From positions 1-27,296 of the forward strand of contig DBRM01000062.1 of assembly GCA_002305965.1 (NCBI GenBank): a stretch of 27,296 nucleotides of DNA, written 5' to 3'. A model generated the notes under the pieces. That model worked only from the letters and a program-made list of their open reading frames with translations, did not search any database and was not told where the DNA came from. Both the position numbers and the translations under genes were made by a program. This DNA is from Syntrophomonas sp. UBA1368 (GTDB lineage: Bacteria; Bacillota; Syntrophomonadia; Syntrophomonadales; Syntrophomonadaceae). This document shows positions 7,545 through 15,019 of the stretch, piece after piece (position 1 is the first letter of the stretch; the number at the start of each line of letters is the position of its first letter).

Positions 7545-8930
7545 TCATTTATAACGGGTCACGGTAAATCTGGAAATTTCATAGGCTTCCCCAGGTTTGA
7601 TCCCGGCCTTTTGCAGGGCAATGTCCAGTTGCTCCTCAATGGTATCAACACCTTCCAGATCCGGCAGCAACAGTCCGCGTCTTGACCCTTTGCTGACTAT
7701 CACTCCATACTGTTTGGGGTCCAGCTCTTCCCGGCTGCAAGGTTCCGGTTCTCCCAATATGTCAACAGAAAAATCCAGCTCATCATACTCCTGGATGGTG
7801 ACCGGACTGAAACGCGGATCCTTTACGCCGGCATTAACAGCATTGTAAGCGATTTCTGCCGCCAGGTCGTCGCAGTACGGCAGGATGGTTCCAATACACC
7901 CCCGCAGGCGGCCGTGCTTTTTCAGGGAAACAAAGGTCCCCGCACGTTTGCCTTTGAGTTCCGCGAATTCTTCAGGCAGTGCAGGGATCTTTCCCTGCAG
8001 CAGATAAGATTTTAACACCTGGCGCGCCCACCTTACCGGAATACTGATTTCTTCCTCATGGTCATGCCGTTCCTCTGCCTGCCAGGCTTCCAGATAGCTG
8101 GGGGCTGCCCCGCCCGGAGTCAGGCCGGCGGTCATATAACCTACCCCAAAAGGCCCTTCATGGCTGAATACCTGGCTTTGATACTGATTTCCGTCCAAAC
8201 AGCCCAGCATGATCACCAGAGACCGGTAGCCGCATTCTCCGGCGTTTTCCCTTAAGTTCTCCGGTATATTTAACAGACCTTGGGTATCACAGGTCTTAAG
8301 CAGACGTTCCACTTCCTGGTCATAACGGGGTCCATCGGGGTGGAAGCTATAGGGGCCTTCATCTTTTAACCGGTGGGACATATCCCCGGAAGCAATGACC
8401 GCAACTTTGCGCCCCAGTTGTTCAGCACTGCGGGCAATAAAGGTACCCAGCCGGTAAAGCTGGATCAATGGCAAAAAGCCGATGCTGATGGCGACCACAG
8501 GCAAGGAACCCAGACCGGCCCGGCTCAGGTAATAATAGGGGACCAGGATCCCATGGTCAAGACTATTTTGCAGCCTGTACCGCCGGGCGTTTTCCTTATC
8601 CACCATAATATAATTGATATCATGGTCTGCACACAGATAACCGATGGCTGCAGCCAGCTCCAAATCGTTGGGGCAGCTTGTCCTCACTTCATGCGCATTG
8701 AAATTGGCCATATCACCATGGATATGGGGATCCCCCAGGCAGGAAACAGCATCCCTGAATACATTGCCGTGTGGGGTTAAAAATACCAGGGTTTCCGGAG
8801 ACGTGGCAGCTGCCTGCCGGGCCATTTCCTGCATGCCTGCGACGGTAGCTGCTGCTTCTTTCAGGCGCTTTCCGCCGATCTCCGGGATAATGATAGGCGG
8901 ATGCGGTGTATAAGCCAGATATGTGATCAC
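7545..8930 (-). CDS. AmmeMemoRadiSam proteins B and A, fused (MEMO1 + AMMECR1)
   Basis: A 461-residue two-domain protein. Residues 1 to about 275 are a MEMO1/LigB-like domain related to class III extradiol dioxygenases, with conserved histidines in TPHPPIIIPEIG (H10), FLTPHGN (H54) and GDMSHRL (H186). Residues from about 295 to 461 are an AMMECR1 domain with the signature LRGCIG (342-347). The GTG start follows an AAAGGGGG site. It begins 60 bases after the cwlD stop with no terminator between, and amrS follows it, so the three are probably co-transcribed. Both domains are of unknown biochemical role in bacteria. The fused layout is known in bacteria and is not a frameshift artefact. Confidence 0.88.
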   Translation of the reverse strand: MITYLAYTPHPPIIIPEIGGKRLKEAAATVAGMQEMARQAAATSPETLVFLTPHGNVFRDAVSCLGDPHIHGDMANFNAHEVRTSCPNDLELAAAIGYLCADHDINYIMVDKENARRYRLQNSLDHGILVPYYYLSRAGLGSLPVVAISIGFLPLIQLYRLGTFIARSAEQLGRKVAVIASGDMSHRLKDEGPYSFHPDGPRYDQEVERLLKTCDTQGLLNIPENLRENAGECGYRSLVIMLGCLDGNQYQSQVFSHEGPFGVGYMTAGLTPGGAAPSYLEAWQAEERHDHEEEISIPVRWARQVLKSYLLQGKIPALPEEFAELKGKRAGTFVSLKKHGRLRGCIGTILPYCDDLAAEIAYNAVNAGVKDPRFSPVTIQEYDELDFSVDILGEPEPCSREELDPKQYGVIVSKGSRRGLLLPDLEGVDTIEEQLDIALQKAGIKPGEAYEISRFTVTRYK

Positions 8931-8990
8931 TTCACTGACCCCCTTTATGGTGTAAATATACTGCAGGTAGTTATCCCTGGTCTGGTATTA

Positions 8991-9740
8991 CTATTTTTGA
9001 CGGTCTGCTGCCGGAGCTTCACTCTGCATAACTGCCGCTCTGGCAACACCGGCAAAAATAGCATAAGCAACTTTGCGCTGATATTCCGGGTCGGCTAGAA
9101 GCCTTGCTTCCCGGGGGTTGGATAAAAAACCGGTTTCAATCAAGACTGCAGGCATCTCAACATTTTTTAATACATAGTAATTTCCGGCCGCTGCCTTACG
9201 ATTAGTATTCCCCAGAATGCTGGTCAATTCCTCCTGAATCATGCGCGCAGCCATTTTGCTATCTTCATCACGGGGCTTGAAGAAGACCTGGGCCCCTGAC
9301 CAACTTGATCCCGGCACCGCGTTCAGATGAATGCTGATGTATAAATCAGCTGCAGCTTGGTTGGCAGTGGTGACCCTTTGTTTCATATCAGTTTTTTTGT
9401 GCTGTCTGATGGTTCCGGTAAATTCATCTCCTGCCAGATCGCTCTCATTATCCCGCAGCATGATCACCGCTGCTCCGCCCTGACTCAGGTAGTATTCCAA
9501 TTTTTTTGCGATTTGAAGGGCGATGTCATGTTCGGCAAACTGGCCCCGGGTCGCCCCCTGGTCCAAACCGCCATGCCCGGCATCGATGACGATGATCCGT
9601 CCGGCTACTCCATAGGAAAAAACCGGCTGTTCAGAGTGTCCCTCGGATCCAACAGCTGCGGCGTACAGAATAAGCAGCAGAAGGATTGCTGACAAAAGGG
9701 CCGCCTTTTTTGCGGATAAAAAAAAGACCCGCTGATGCAA
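8991..9740 (-). CDS. cwlD: N-acetylmuramoyl-L-alanine amidase, CwlD-like
   Basis: Amidase_3 family enzyme that cleaves the peptide from muramic acid. In spore formers CwlD does this on the cortex as a step towards muramic-delta-lactam. A hydrophobic N-terminal segment (ALLSAILLLLILYAAAV) should anchor or export it. Zinc ligands and catalytic residues are visible: H56 in DAGHGG, E70, H138 in SIHLNA and E202 in ETGFLSN. The TTG at 9740 is chosen because AAGGGAG lies about ten bases upstream; an in-frame TTG at 9761 lacks one. The place downstream of rpsI matches the cwlD position in Bacillus and many Clostridia, which supports this name over a vegetative autolysin. Confidence 0.85.
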   Translation of the reverse strand: MHQRVFFLSAKKAALLSAILLLLILYAAAVGSEGHSEQPVFSYGVAGRIIVIDAGHGGLDQGATRGQFAEHDIALQIAKKLEYYLSQGGAAVIMLRDNESDLAGDEFTGTIRQHKKTDMKQRVTTANQAAADLYISIHLNAVPGSSWSGAQVFFKPRDEDSKMAARMIQEELTSILGNTNRKAAAGNYYVLKNVEMPAVLIETGFLSNPREARLLADPEYQRKVAYAIFAGVARAAVMQSEAPAADRQK

Positions 9741-9813
9741 GTGCTTACATCTCCCTTGCAATGTATTATTATTCTTCTATATGCTTTTTCTTGCATGATT
9801 ATTAAATCTGAAA

Positions 9814-9840
9814 CAAAAAACCTCCCTGACAAAGAGAGGT
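9814..9840 (-). terminator. Intrinsic terminator of the rplM-rpsI transcript
   Basis: On the minus strand ACCTCTC and GGGAGGT form a seven-pair stem (one G-T) around loop TTTGTCA, directly followed by six T. It lies about 145 bases after the rpsI stop and before cwlD. Confidence 0.75.
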
Positions 9841-9889
9841 GGCAGCTTATTTAAAAAAGCAAAAGATAAACAAAAAGGGCAAAGCGCAG

Positions 9890-9942
9890 ACAAGCCCCGT
9901 AACTGATACATACCTGATGTACGTTGACTGAACGGGGCTTGT
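9890..9942. repeat. Long hairpin in the rpsI 3' region
   Basis: A perfect 11-base inverted repeat, ACAAGCCCCGT (9890-9900) and ACGGGGCTTGT (9932-9942), encloses 31 bases that contain a second small hairpin (TACAT / ATGTA, 9907-9921). No T-run follows directly on either strand; on the minus strand CCCTTTTTG begins about a dozen bases later. It lies between rpsI and the true terminator. Its role is unknown: RNA end protection, an extra weak terminator or a protein site are all possible. Confidence 0.6.
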
Positions 9943-9985
9943 AAATTTACAATTGTATTCACTTTTAAAGGCTTGTGGTACTGTA

Positions 9986-10378
9986 TTATCTTTTTGAGTA
10001 CTGCGGAGCTTTTCTGGCCTTGTGCAAGCCGTATTTCTTTCTTTCTGTCATACGCTGGTCGCGGGTGAGAAAACCTGCTTTCCTGAGCTGTGGCCTGGAA
10101 TCAGGATCGACCTTGGTCAGCGCCCTGGCAATTCCCAGCTGGATGGCACCTGCCTGGCCGGTAACACCGCCGCCCTGCACATTACAGATCACATCAAATC
10201 TACCAGTCATATTGGTCAGCTCCAGCGGCTGCAGAACGATCAGTCTGCTGGTACGGTTTGGGAAGAAATTTTCAAATGTACGCTTATTTATGGTGATATT
10301 GCCTTCTCCGGGTACCAGTCTTACCCGGGCTACAGCACTTTTTCTTCTGCCGGTTCCCCAATATTGAATGTTCGCCAT
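9986..10378 (-). CDS. rpsI: 30S ribosomal protein S9
   Basis: Small-subunit head protein whose C-terminal tail reaches toward the P-site tRNA. The 130 residues are full length, with the family opening YWGTGRRKSAVARVRL, the central GGGVTGQAGAIQLGIARAL and the basic C-terminus ending in YSKR. The ATG start has AGGAGG upstream. It follows rplM by 11 bases, the nearly universal L13-S9 pair. Confidence 0.98.
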   Translation of the reverse strand: MANIQYWGTGRRKSAVARVRLVPGEGNITINKRTFENFFPNRTSRLIVLQPLELTNMTGRFDVICNVQGGGVTGQAGAIQLGIARALTKVDPDSRPQLRKAGFLTRDQRMTERKKYGLHKARKAPQYSKR

Positions 10379-10389
10379 GTTTTTCCTCC

Positions 10390-10824
10390 TTACCCTCTAA
10401 GTTCGCGCAATTCTGGCTGCTGTGCTTGATGCGGGTGTTGATTTCCCCGGTAAACTTTAAGTTTGCGATACATTTGCGCACCTAAACGGTTGTGGGGGAG
10501 CATTCCTTTGACCGCTACTTCTATCGCTTTTTCAGGTTTCTTTTGCAGTACATCCCGATAGCTCATTTCTTTTAAACCGCCGGGATAGCCTGAATGATGA
10601 CGTAATTTCTTTTTATCAAGTTTATTGCCGGTCAGAACGATCTTTTCCGCATTAATCACGATTACAAAATCGCCAGTATCAACATTAGGAGTAAAGATGG
10701 GTTTATGCTTGCCTCTTAAAATCGCGGCAACCTCAGTGGCTAATCTGCCTAAGGTCTGGCCGTCGGCATCTATTACATACCATTTCCGCTCTATTTCCAG
10801 CGGTTTTGCCATAAATGTTTTCAA
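10390..10824 (-). CDS. rplM: 50S ribosomal protein L13
   Basis: Early-assembly large-subunit protein. The 144 residues carry the family features ERKWYVIDADGQTLGRLA, LRGKHKPIFTPNVDTGD and the C-terminal VYRGNQHPHQAQQPE. The TTG start is supported by AGGAGGG about seven bases upstream; the first ATG in frame is at codon 5 and would be too far away. It is the first gene of the rplM-rpsI transcript, with its own promoter and a structured leader that may be the L13 autoregulatory element known in Firmicutes. Confidence 0.97.
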   Translation of the reverse strand: MKTFMAKPLEIERKWYVIDADGQTLGRLATEVAAILRGKHKPIFTPNVDTGDFVIVINAEKIVLTGNKLDKKKLRHHSGYPGGLKEMSYRDVLQKKPEKAIEVAVKGMLPHNRLGAQMYRKLKVYRGNQHPHQAQQPELRELRG

Positions 10825-10925
10825 GTCTTTCCCTCCTGTATCTCACCTTCTATGAGATTTGTGGCGTCCTTTCTGCATTCATAGCTGTCAACGGGGCAGG
10901 AGACAGGCATAATTACAGAGAGTAC
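10825..10925 (-). promoter_or_regulatory. Candidate L13 leader RNA
   Basis: The roughly 100-base leader of rplM contains a hairpin ATCTCA / TGAGAT (10858-10840) directly before the ribosome binding site, a stem CTGTC / GACAG (10906-10885), and a CTCCTG (10902-10897) fully complementary to the CAGGAG of the ribosome binding site (10838-10833). Pairing of the last two would hide the rplM start. Firmicutes are known to carry an L13 leader motif here; the match to that family was not computed. Confidence 0.45.
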
Positions 10926-10931
10926 CTTTAT

Positions 10932-10960
10932 ATATTAGATAAAACTGGACTGCTTGTCAA
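10932..10960 (-). promoter_or_regulatory. Promoter of rplM-rpsI
   Basis: The minus strand has TTGACA (10960-10955), a perfect sigma-A -35, then 17 bases and TAATAT (10937-10932) as -10. It lies between truA and rplM, so the L13-S9 transcript need not depend on truA. Confidence 0.8.
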
Positions 10961-11004
10961 GAATAAAGCTTCCATTACAGCAGGTTTTTGCATATTTCGT
11001 TGGC

Positions 11005-11745
11005 TTATGCAGGGTAGTCGACCCGCAGGAGATACAAGCCCTGAGCAGGAGCAGTGATCCCTGCTGCCTGCCGGTTTTGCGCCGCGATGATCCCTGCCAC
11101 ATCAGCGGGCTGATAATTGCCCCGGCCCACCTCCACCAGGGTCCCCATTATAATCCTGACCATATTGTATAAAAAACCATCTGCACAGATCTCAAGATTT
11201 AAATAAGGTTCCCGGTAATGAAGCACACAGCTTTTGACCTGGCGTTCATAATTTTTCACCGAAGATCCGGAAGCACAGAAGGATTTAAAATTATGGGTTC
11301 CGATAAAAAAACCACAGGCTGCTTCCATGGCAGCAATATCCAGCTTTTCGCTGTTACACCAGGCATAATTACGCATAAAGGTCGCGCCCTGTTGTTGACG
11401 ATAGAGCAAATACGCATAATTCTTGCTCAGGGCATCATAACGGGGATGAAAATTCGCTGCTGCCGCTTCGCTGGTCAGTACCCGTATGTCAGGGGGCAGA
11501 AAACTGTTTAAGGCAGCACTCCATTTTTCAGCAGGTATGGTGGCATCACTGGTAAATGCGATCACCTGCCCTGCTGCATGGACCCCGCTGTCGGTTCTGC
11601 CTGCCGAAGTTATGTTGATCGGTCTTCCCGTAAGCCGTTGAAGGGCAGCTTCTATCTCAGCCTGGATGGTATGGGCATTGGCCTGGATCTGAAATCCATG
11701 ATACCTGCTGCCATCATATTCGATTACCATCTTGATCCTGTTCAT
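11005..11745 (-). CDS. truA: tRNA pseudouridine(38-40) synthase
   Basis: Makes pseudouridine at positions 38, 39 and 40 of the tRNA anticodon arm. The 246 residues have the catalytic aspartate in SAGRTDSGVHA (D52), the opening MVIEYDGSRYHGFQIQ and the later FLYNMVRIIMGTLVEVG segment. The ATG start follows GGGGAG by five bases. It sits between the rplQ terminator and the rplM promoter. In most Firmicutes the ecfA1-ecfA2-ecfT genes lie just upstream; here they are absent. Confidence 0.96.
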   Translation of the reverse strand: MNRIKMVIEYDGSRYHGFQIQANAHTIQAEIEAALQRLTGRPINITSAGRTDSGVHAAGQVIAFTSDATIPAEKWSAALNSFLPPDIRVLTSEAAAANFHPRYDALSKNYAYLLYRQQQGATFMRNYAWCNSEKLDIAAMEAACGFFIGTHNFKSFCASGSSVKNYERQVKSCVLHYREPYLNLEICADGFLYNMVRIIMGTLVEVGRGNYQPADVAGIIAAQNRQAAGITAPAQGLYLLRVDYPA

Positions 11746-11795
11746 CGTCTCTCCCCGGTATAGTGCTGAAGTTGCTCAGGCCGTGAAAACATTAT

Positions 11796-11832
11796 AAAAA
11801 GATGAGGAGGATGTCTCATCAACTCCTCCATC
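11796..11832 (-). terminator. Intrinsic terminator after rplQ
   Basis: The minus strand can form GATGAG / CTCATC (11820-11801) or the larger GATG-AGGAG / CTCCT-CATC stem (11832-11801, one bulged G), each followed by five T. It ends the alpha-operon end of the ribosomal cluster. The T-run merges into TATAAT (11796-11791), a possible -10 for truA, though no good -35 stands at 17 bases. Confidence 0.75.
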
Positions 11833-11872
11833 ATTGTTCAGGTCTTCTTCTTTCCTTTGGTTTCCCTCGTGT

Positions 11873-12214
11873 TTAGTCAACTAATTCCAATATGACCATT
11901 GGAGCACCGTCACCTTTACGGTAACCGGTCTTGACAATTCTGGTGTAACCACCCTGCCGGTCGCGATAACGATCCGCCAAAGAGGTAAAGAGTTTATGGA
12001 CAATTGCGTCGGTCATAATATATGAATCAACCTGCCTTCTGGCGTGCAGGTCGCCTCTTTTGGCCAAAGTAATCATTTTTTCTGATATCTTCTTTATTTC
12101 CTTGGCTCGGGTCTCGGTAGTAGTTATTTTTTCATTATCCAGCAGCGAAGTAACAGAGTTTCTGAGCATTGCTCTTCTATGATCACTCCTGAGCCCTAAT
12201 CTACGGTAACTCAA
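11873..12214 (-). CDS. rplQ: 50S ribosomal protein L17
   Basis: Large-subunit protein near the exit tunnel. The 113 residues match the short bacterial form, with YRRLGLRSDHRRAMLRN at the start and GYTRIVKTGYRKGDGAPM near the end. The start is TTG, with AGGAGG about eight bases upstream. It follows rpoA by 15 bases and is the last gene before the terminator. Confidence 0.98.
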   Translation of the reverse strand: MSYRRLGLRSDHRRAMLRNSVTSLLDNEKITTTETRAKEIKKISEKMITLAKRGDLHARRQVDSYIMTDAIVHKLFTSLADRYRDRQGGYTRIVKTGYRKGDGAPMVILELVD

Positions 12215-12229
12215 TGGATATCCTCCTTT

Positions 12230-13180
12230 CTAATCTTCTGCCTTTTTAAAAGCTAGATCCAGTTCTTTCAGTTTTCTTTCGATTTCTTCCAGCGATTTTT
12301 GTCCCAGATTTCTTATCTTGCTCATTTCTTCCCGGGTCTTTTCGATCAAATCGCCTACGGAATTGATATTAGCCCGTTTCAGTCCGTTGGAAGCCCGAAC
12401 CGACAGTTCCAGCTCTTCAATAGACATATCGAGTACTTTGTCTTTCTTATCTTCTTCTTTTTCCACCAGTATTTCTACCTGGGCATAAGTATCGTCTATT
12501 TCAGTAAATAGTTTCAGATAATCAGTAAGTATTTTTGCTGATAAGCTGACCGCTTCTTCCGGACTGATACTGCCATTGGTCCATACTTCCAGGGTCAGGC
12601 TGTCATAGTCGGTGCGTTTGCCGACCCGGGCATGATCGATGGTATAATTGACCCGGTTAACAGGTGTAAAAATGGAATCAATGGGAATCAAGCCGACGAT
12701 ATCATCATTCTTGTTGGGCTGCTGATCAGCACTGACATAACCCCTGCCTTTTTCCACTGTCATTTCCATTACCAGCTTGGCACCTTTATCCAGTGTCGCA
12801 ATATGCAGCTCAGGATTTAAGATCTCAATCTCAGCGTCCTGCGTGATATCTGCAGCTGTAACGTCTTTGGGTCCGGTTTGTTCCAGATGGATGGTCTTTC
12901 TTTCATTGCCATCATACTTAACGATCATCTGCTTAAGATTCAAAATGATCTCCGTGGTATCTTCTACCACATCGGGGATGGTTGAGAACTCATGCAGAAC
13001 ACCCTCGATCTTCACGGAAGAAACGGCTGCACCCGGCAGCGAAGATAAAAGCACCCGGCGCAGGGAGTTTCCCAATGTCGTGCCGTATCCTCTTTCCAAT
13101 GGCTCGATGACAAATTTTGCATAGTTGTTCTCATTGTTTTTGTCCACGCACTCGATACGCGGTTTTTCCATCTCTAGCAT
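12230..13180 (-). CDS. rpoA: DNA-directed RNA polymerase subunit alpha
   Basis: Alpha subunit of RNA polymerase; the N-terminal domain dimerises and nucleates assembly, and the C-terminal domain binds UP elements and activators. Of 316 residues, 1 to about 230 form the N-terminal domain (FVIEPLERGYGTTLGNSLRR is the dimer signature), followed by an acidic linker and the helix-hairpin-helix C-terminal domain (SVRASNGLKRANINSVGDL onward). The ATG start has GGGGG upstream at a long spacing. Its place between rpsD and rplQ is standard. Confidence 0.98.
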   Translation of the reverse strand: MLEMEKPRIECVDKNNENNYAKFVIEPLERGYGTTLGNSLRRVLLSSLPGAAVSSVKIEGVLHEFSTIPDVVEDTTEIILNLKQMIVKYDGNERKTIHLEQTGPKDVTAADITQDAEIEILNPELHIATLDKGAKLVMEMTVEKGRGYVSADQQPNKNDDIVGLIPIDSIFTPVNRVNYTIDHARVGKRTDYDSLTLEVWTNGSISPEEAVSLSAKILTDYLKLFTEIDDTYAQVEILVEKEEDKKDKVLDMSIEELELSVRASNGLKRANINSVGDLIEKTREEMSKIRNLGQKSLEEIERKLKELDLAFKKAED

Positions 13181-13215
13181 TAATTCAATTCCCCCTTTTT
13201 TTCTAGAGGTTTATT

Positions 13216-13845
13216 CTATCTAGAGTAAAGTTCAACGATCAATTGTTCATTGATGGTAGAATCGATTTGTTCTCTTAAAGGATAAGCCAGAACCGTACCG
13301 GCCATATTGCCAACATCAACACTGAGCCATTCCGGCGGTGTCTTATAGGTGGCTGCGTCCTGCAGGGCTTCAAATTTATGTGAACTGCGGCTGCTTTCCT
13401 TTACTTGCACCACATCCCCCACTTTCAGCAGCATGGAAGGAATATTGGCTTTTTTGCCGTTTAAAGTAAAATGACCATGATTCACTAATTGCCGGGCTTC
13501 TTTACGAGATGAAGCAAAACCCATCCGGTAAACGATATTATCCAGGCGTCTTTCCAGCAGGATCAACAGGTTCTCACCGGTAATGCCAGGCTGGCGGTCA
13601 GCTTTCTTAAAATAATTATGGAATTGGGTCTCCAGTAAACCATACAATCTTTTTGCCTGCTGTTTTTCCCTCAGCTGCAGGCCGTATTCCGTTGCTTTGC
13701 CTCTGCGGCTTTGTCCATGTGCACCTGGTACATAAGGCTTTCTCTGTACAGAACATTTGTCAGAGTAACATCTGTCTCCTTTAAGGAACAGTTTTTGTCC
13801 TTCGCGGCGGCACTGGCGACAAACTGCTTCAGTATATCTTCCCAC
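13216..13845 (-). CDS. rpsD: 30S ribosomal protein S4 (zinc form)
   Basis: Primary 16S rRNA binding protein, 209 residues. The N-terminus has four cysteines (C9, C12, C26, C31), so this is the zinc-binding form. An S4 RNA-binding domain follows (RRLDNIVYRMGFASSRKEAR). The start is GTG with AGGAGG upstream. In Bacillus subtilis rpsD lies elsewhere and is autoregulated; here it sits in the alpha operon between rpsK and rpoA, as in most Clostridia. Confidence 0.98.
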   Translation of the reverse strand: MGRYTEAVCRQCRREGQKLFLKGDRCYSDKCSVQRKPYVPGAHGQSRRGKATEYGLQLREKQQAKRLYGLLETQFHNYFKKADRQPGITGENLLILLERRLDNIVYRMGFASSRKEARQLVNHGHFTLNGKKANIPSMLLKVGDVVQVKESSRSSHKFEALQDAATYKTPPEWLSVDVGNMAGTVLAYPLREQIDSTINEQLIVELYSR

Positions 13846-13858
13846 TTACCACTACCTC

Positions 13859-14251
13859 CTAAACTCTTCTTCTTTTTGGCGGTCTGCAGCCATTATGCGG
13901 AATAGGTGTCACATCTTTGATCGCACTGACTTCCAGTCCAGCAGCCTGCAGAGAACGGATCGCTGCTTCGCGGCCGGCGCCGGGACCTTTCACATAACAC
14001 TCAACCTCTTTTAAACCATGTTCCATGGCAGCACGGGCAGCAGTTTCAGCCGCCTGTTGAGCAGCAAATGGAGTGCTCTTCCTGGAACCTTTGAATCCGG
14101 ATGTTCCGGCACTGGCCCATGATATCGCGTTACCATGCTTGTCAGTGATTGAGATAACTGTATTATTAAAAGTTGATTTGATATGTGCGATACCGTTTTC
14201 GATATTTTTCTTTTCGCGTCTTTTTATTCTTGTGGTTGTTCTGCGTGCCAC
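13859..14251 (-). CDS. rpsK: 30S ribosomal protein S11
   Basis: Platform protein of the small subunit, 130 residues. Recognised by HIKSTFNNTVISITDKHGNA, the GFKGSRKSTPFAAQ segment and the C-terminus DVTPIPHNGCRPPKRRRV. The start is GTG with AAAGGAG upstream. It lies between rpsM and rpsD. Confidence 0.98.
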   Translation of the reverse strand: MARRTTTRIKRREKKNIENGIAHIKSTFNNTVISITDKHGNAISWASAGTSGFKGSRKSTPFAAQQAAETAARAAMEHGLKEVECYVKGPGAGREAAIRSLQAAGLEVSAIKDVTPIPHNGCRPPKRRRV

Positions 14252-14269
14252 AAAATTATCTCCTTTCGC

Positions 14270-14638
14270 CTATTTTTTCTTTCCGCCTGCTACCCGTTTG
14301 GGTCCCTTGCGTGTGCGAGCATTGGTCTTGGTCTTCTGACCCCGCACCGGCAGTCCCCGGCGATGTCTTATGCCCCGGTAGCAGCCCAGATCCATAAGCC
14401 GTTTTATATCCATGCTTACCTGACGGCGAAGATCTCCTTCAACCGTGTGATTCTTCTCAATGATCTCTCTTAATTTGGAAACTTCTTCCTCGGTTAAATC
14501 TTTTACCCGAGTATCCGGATTTATACCTGCTTCCGCCAGTATTTTGCGGGAAGAAGGTCTTCCAATACCAAATATATACGTAAGTGATACTTCTACTCTT
14601 TTGTCACGGGGCAGGTCTACACCCGCTATTCTTGCCAA
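14270..14638 (-). CDS. rpsM: 30S ribosomal protein S13
   Basis: Small-subunit head protein that contacts the P-site tRNA and S19. The TTG at 14638 is chosen: it gives the family N-terminus M-ARIAGVD and lies nine bases from GGGAGG. The ATG two codons earlier (14644) is almost inside that ribosome binding site. The product has 122 residues, with the helix-two-turn-helix part TYIFGIGRPSSRKILAEAG and the basic tail RHRRGLPVRGQKT. Confidence 0.97.
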   Translation of the reverse strand: MARIAGVDLPRDKRVEVSLTYIFGIGRPSSRKILAEAGINPDTRVKDLTEEEVSKLREIIEKNHTVEGDLRRQVSMDIKRLMDLGCYRGIRHRRGLPVRGQKTKTNARTRKGPKRVAGGKKK

Positions 14639-14654
14639 ATTCATTCACCTCCCA

Positions 14655-14768
14655 TTATCCTTGTTTTTGCTTATGCTTAGGGTTTTCACAAATTACCATT
14701 ACTTTGCCTTTGCGCTTGATGACTTTACATTTCTCGCACATGGGCTTGACTGATGGGTTCACTTTCAA
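14655..14768 (-). CDS. rpmJ: 50S ribosomal protein L36 (zinc form)
   Basis: A 37-residue protein, too short for most gene scans. It starts MKVNPSVKPMCEKC and ends ENPKHKQKQG, a near-perfect L36. C11, C14, C27 and H32 form the zinc ribbon. The start is TTG with AAGGAGG eight bases upstream. It lies between infA and rpsM, its usual place. Confidence 0.97.
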   Translation of the reverse strand: MKVNPSVKPMCEKCKVIKRKGKVMVICENPKHKQKQG

Positions 14769-14798
14769 AGTAATTACCTCCTTAAGATAAGGGTCTTT

Positions 14799-15017
14799 CT
14801 ACTTAAAACGATAAATGATCCTGCCGCGGTTTAAATCGTATGGGGATAATTCCACTGTTACTTTGTCTCCAGGTAGTATTCTGATAAAATTCATACGCAT
14901 TTTTCCTGAAATGTGGGCAAGGACTTTATGGCCGTTGTCCAGTTCGACTCTGAACATCGCATTCGGCAACGGTTCAAGTACAATTCCTTCAACCTCAATT
15001 ACGTCATCTTTTGCCAT
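14799..15017 (-). CDS. infA: Translation initiation factor IF-1
   Basis: Binds the A site of the small subunit during initiation. The 72 residues form a single S1-type OB fold (VIEVEGIVLEPLPNAMFRVE, HISGKMRMNFIRILPGDKV). The ATG start is two bases after the stop of the KOW-protein gene, with a GGAGG-type site inside the end of that gene, so translation is probably coupled. Confidence 0.98.
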   Translation of the reverse strand: MAKDDVIEVEGIVLEPLPNAMFRVELDNGHKVLAHISGKMRMNFIRILPGDKVTVELSPYDLNRGRIIYRFK

Positions 15018-15019
15018 TA

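Noticed and set aside
9741..9800. GCATA with CATTGCA 16 bases later as a sigma-G promoter for cwlD
   Set aside because: The -10 matches poorly, and the transcript would start within the cwlD ribosome binding site.
9891..9960. Long hairpin after rpsI as the main terminator
   Set aside because: No T-run follows it directly on either strand, whereas a standard terminator is present at 9814-9840.
9777..9962. 61-codon minus-strand frame between rpsI and cwlD
   Set aside because: It spans the long hairpin and the terminator, has no ribosome binding site and no protein-like conservation that I recognise.
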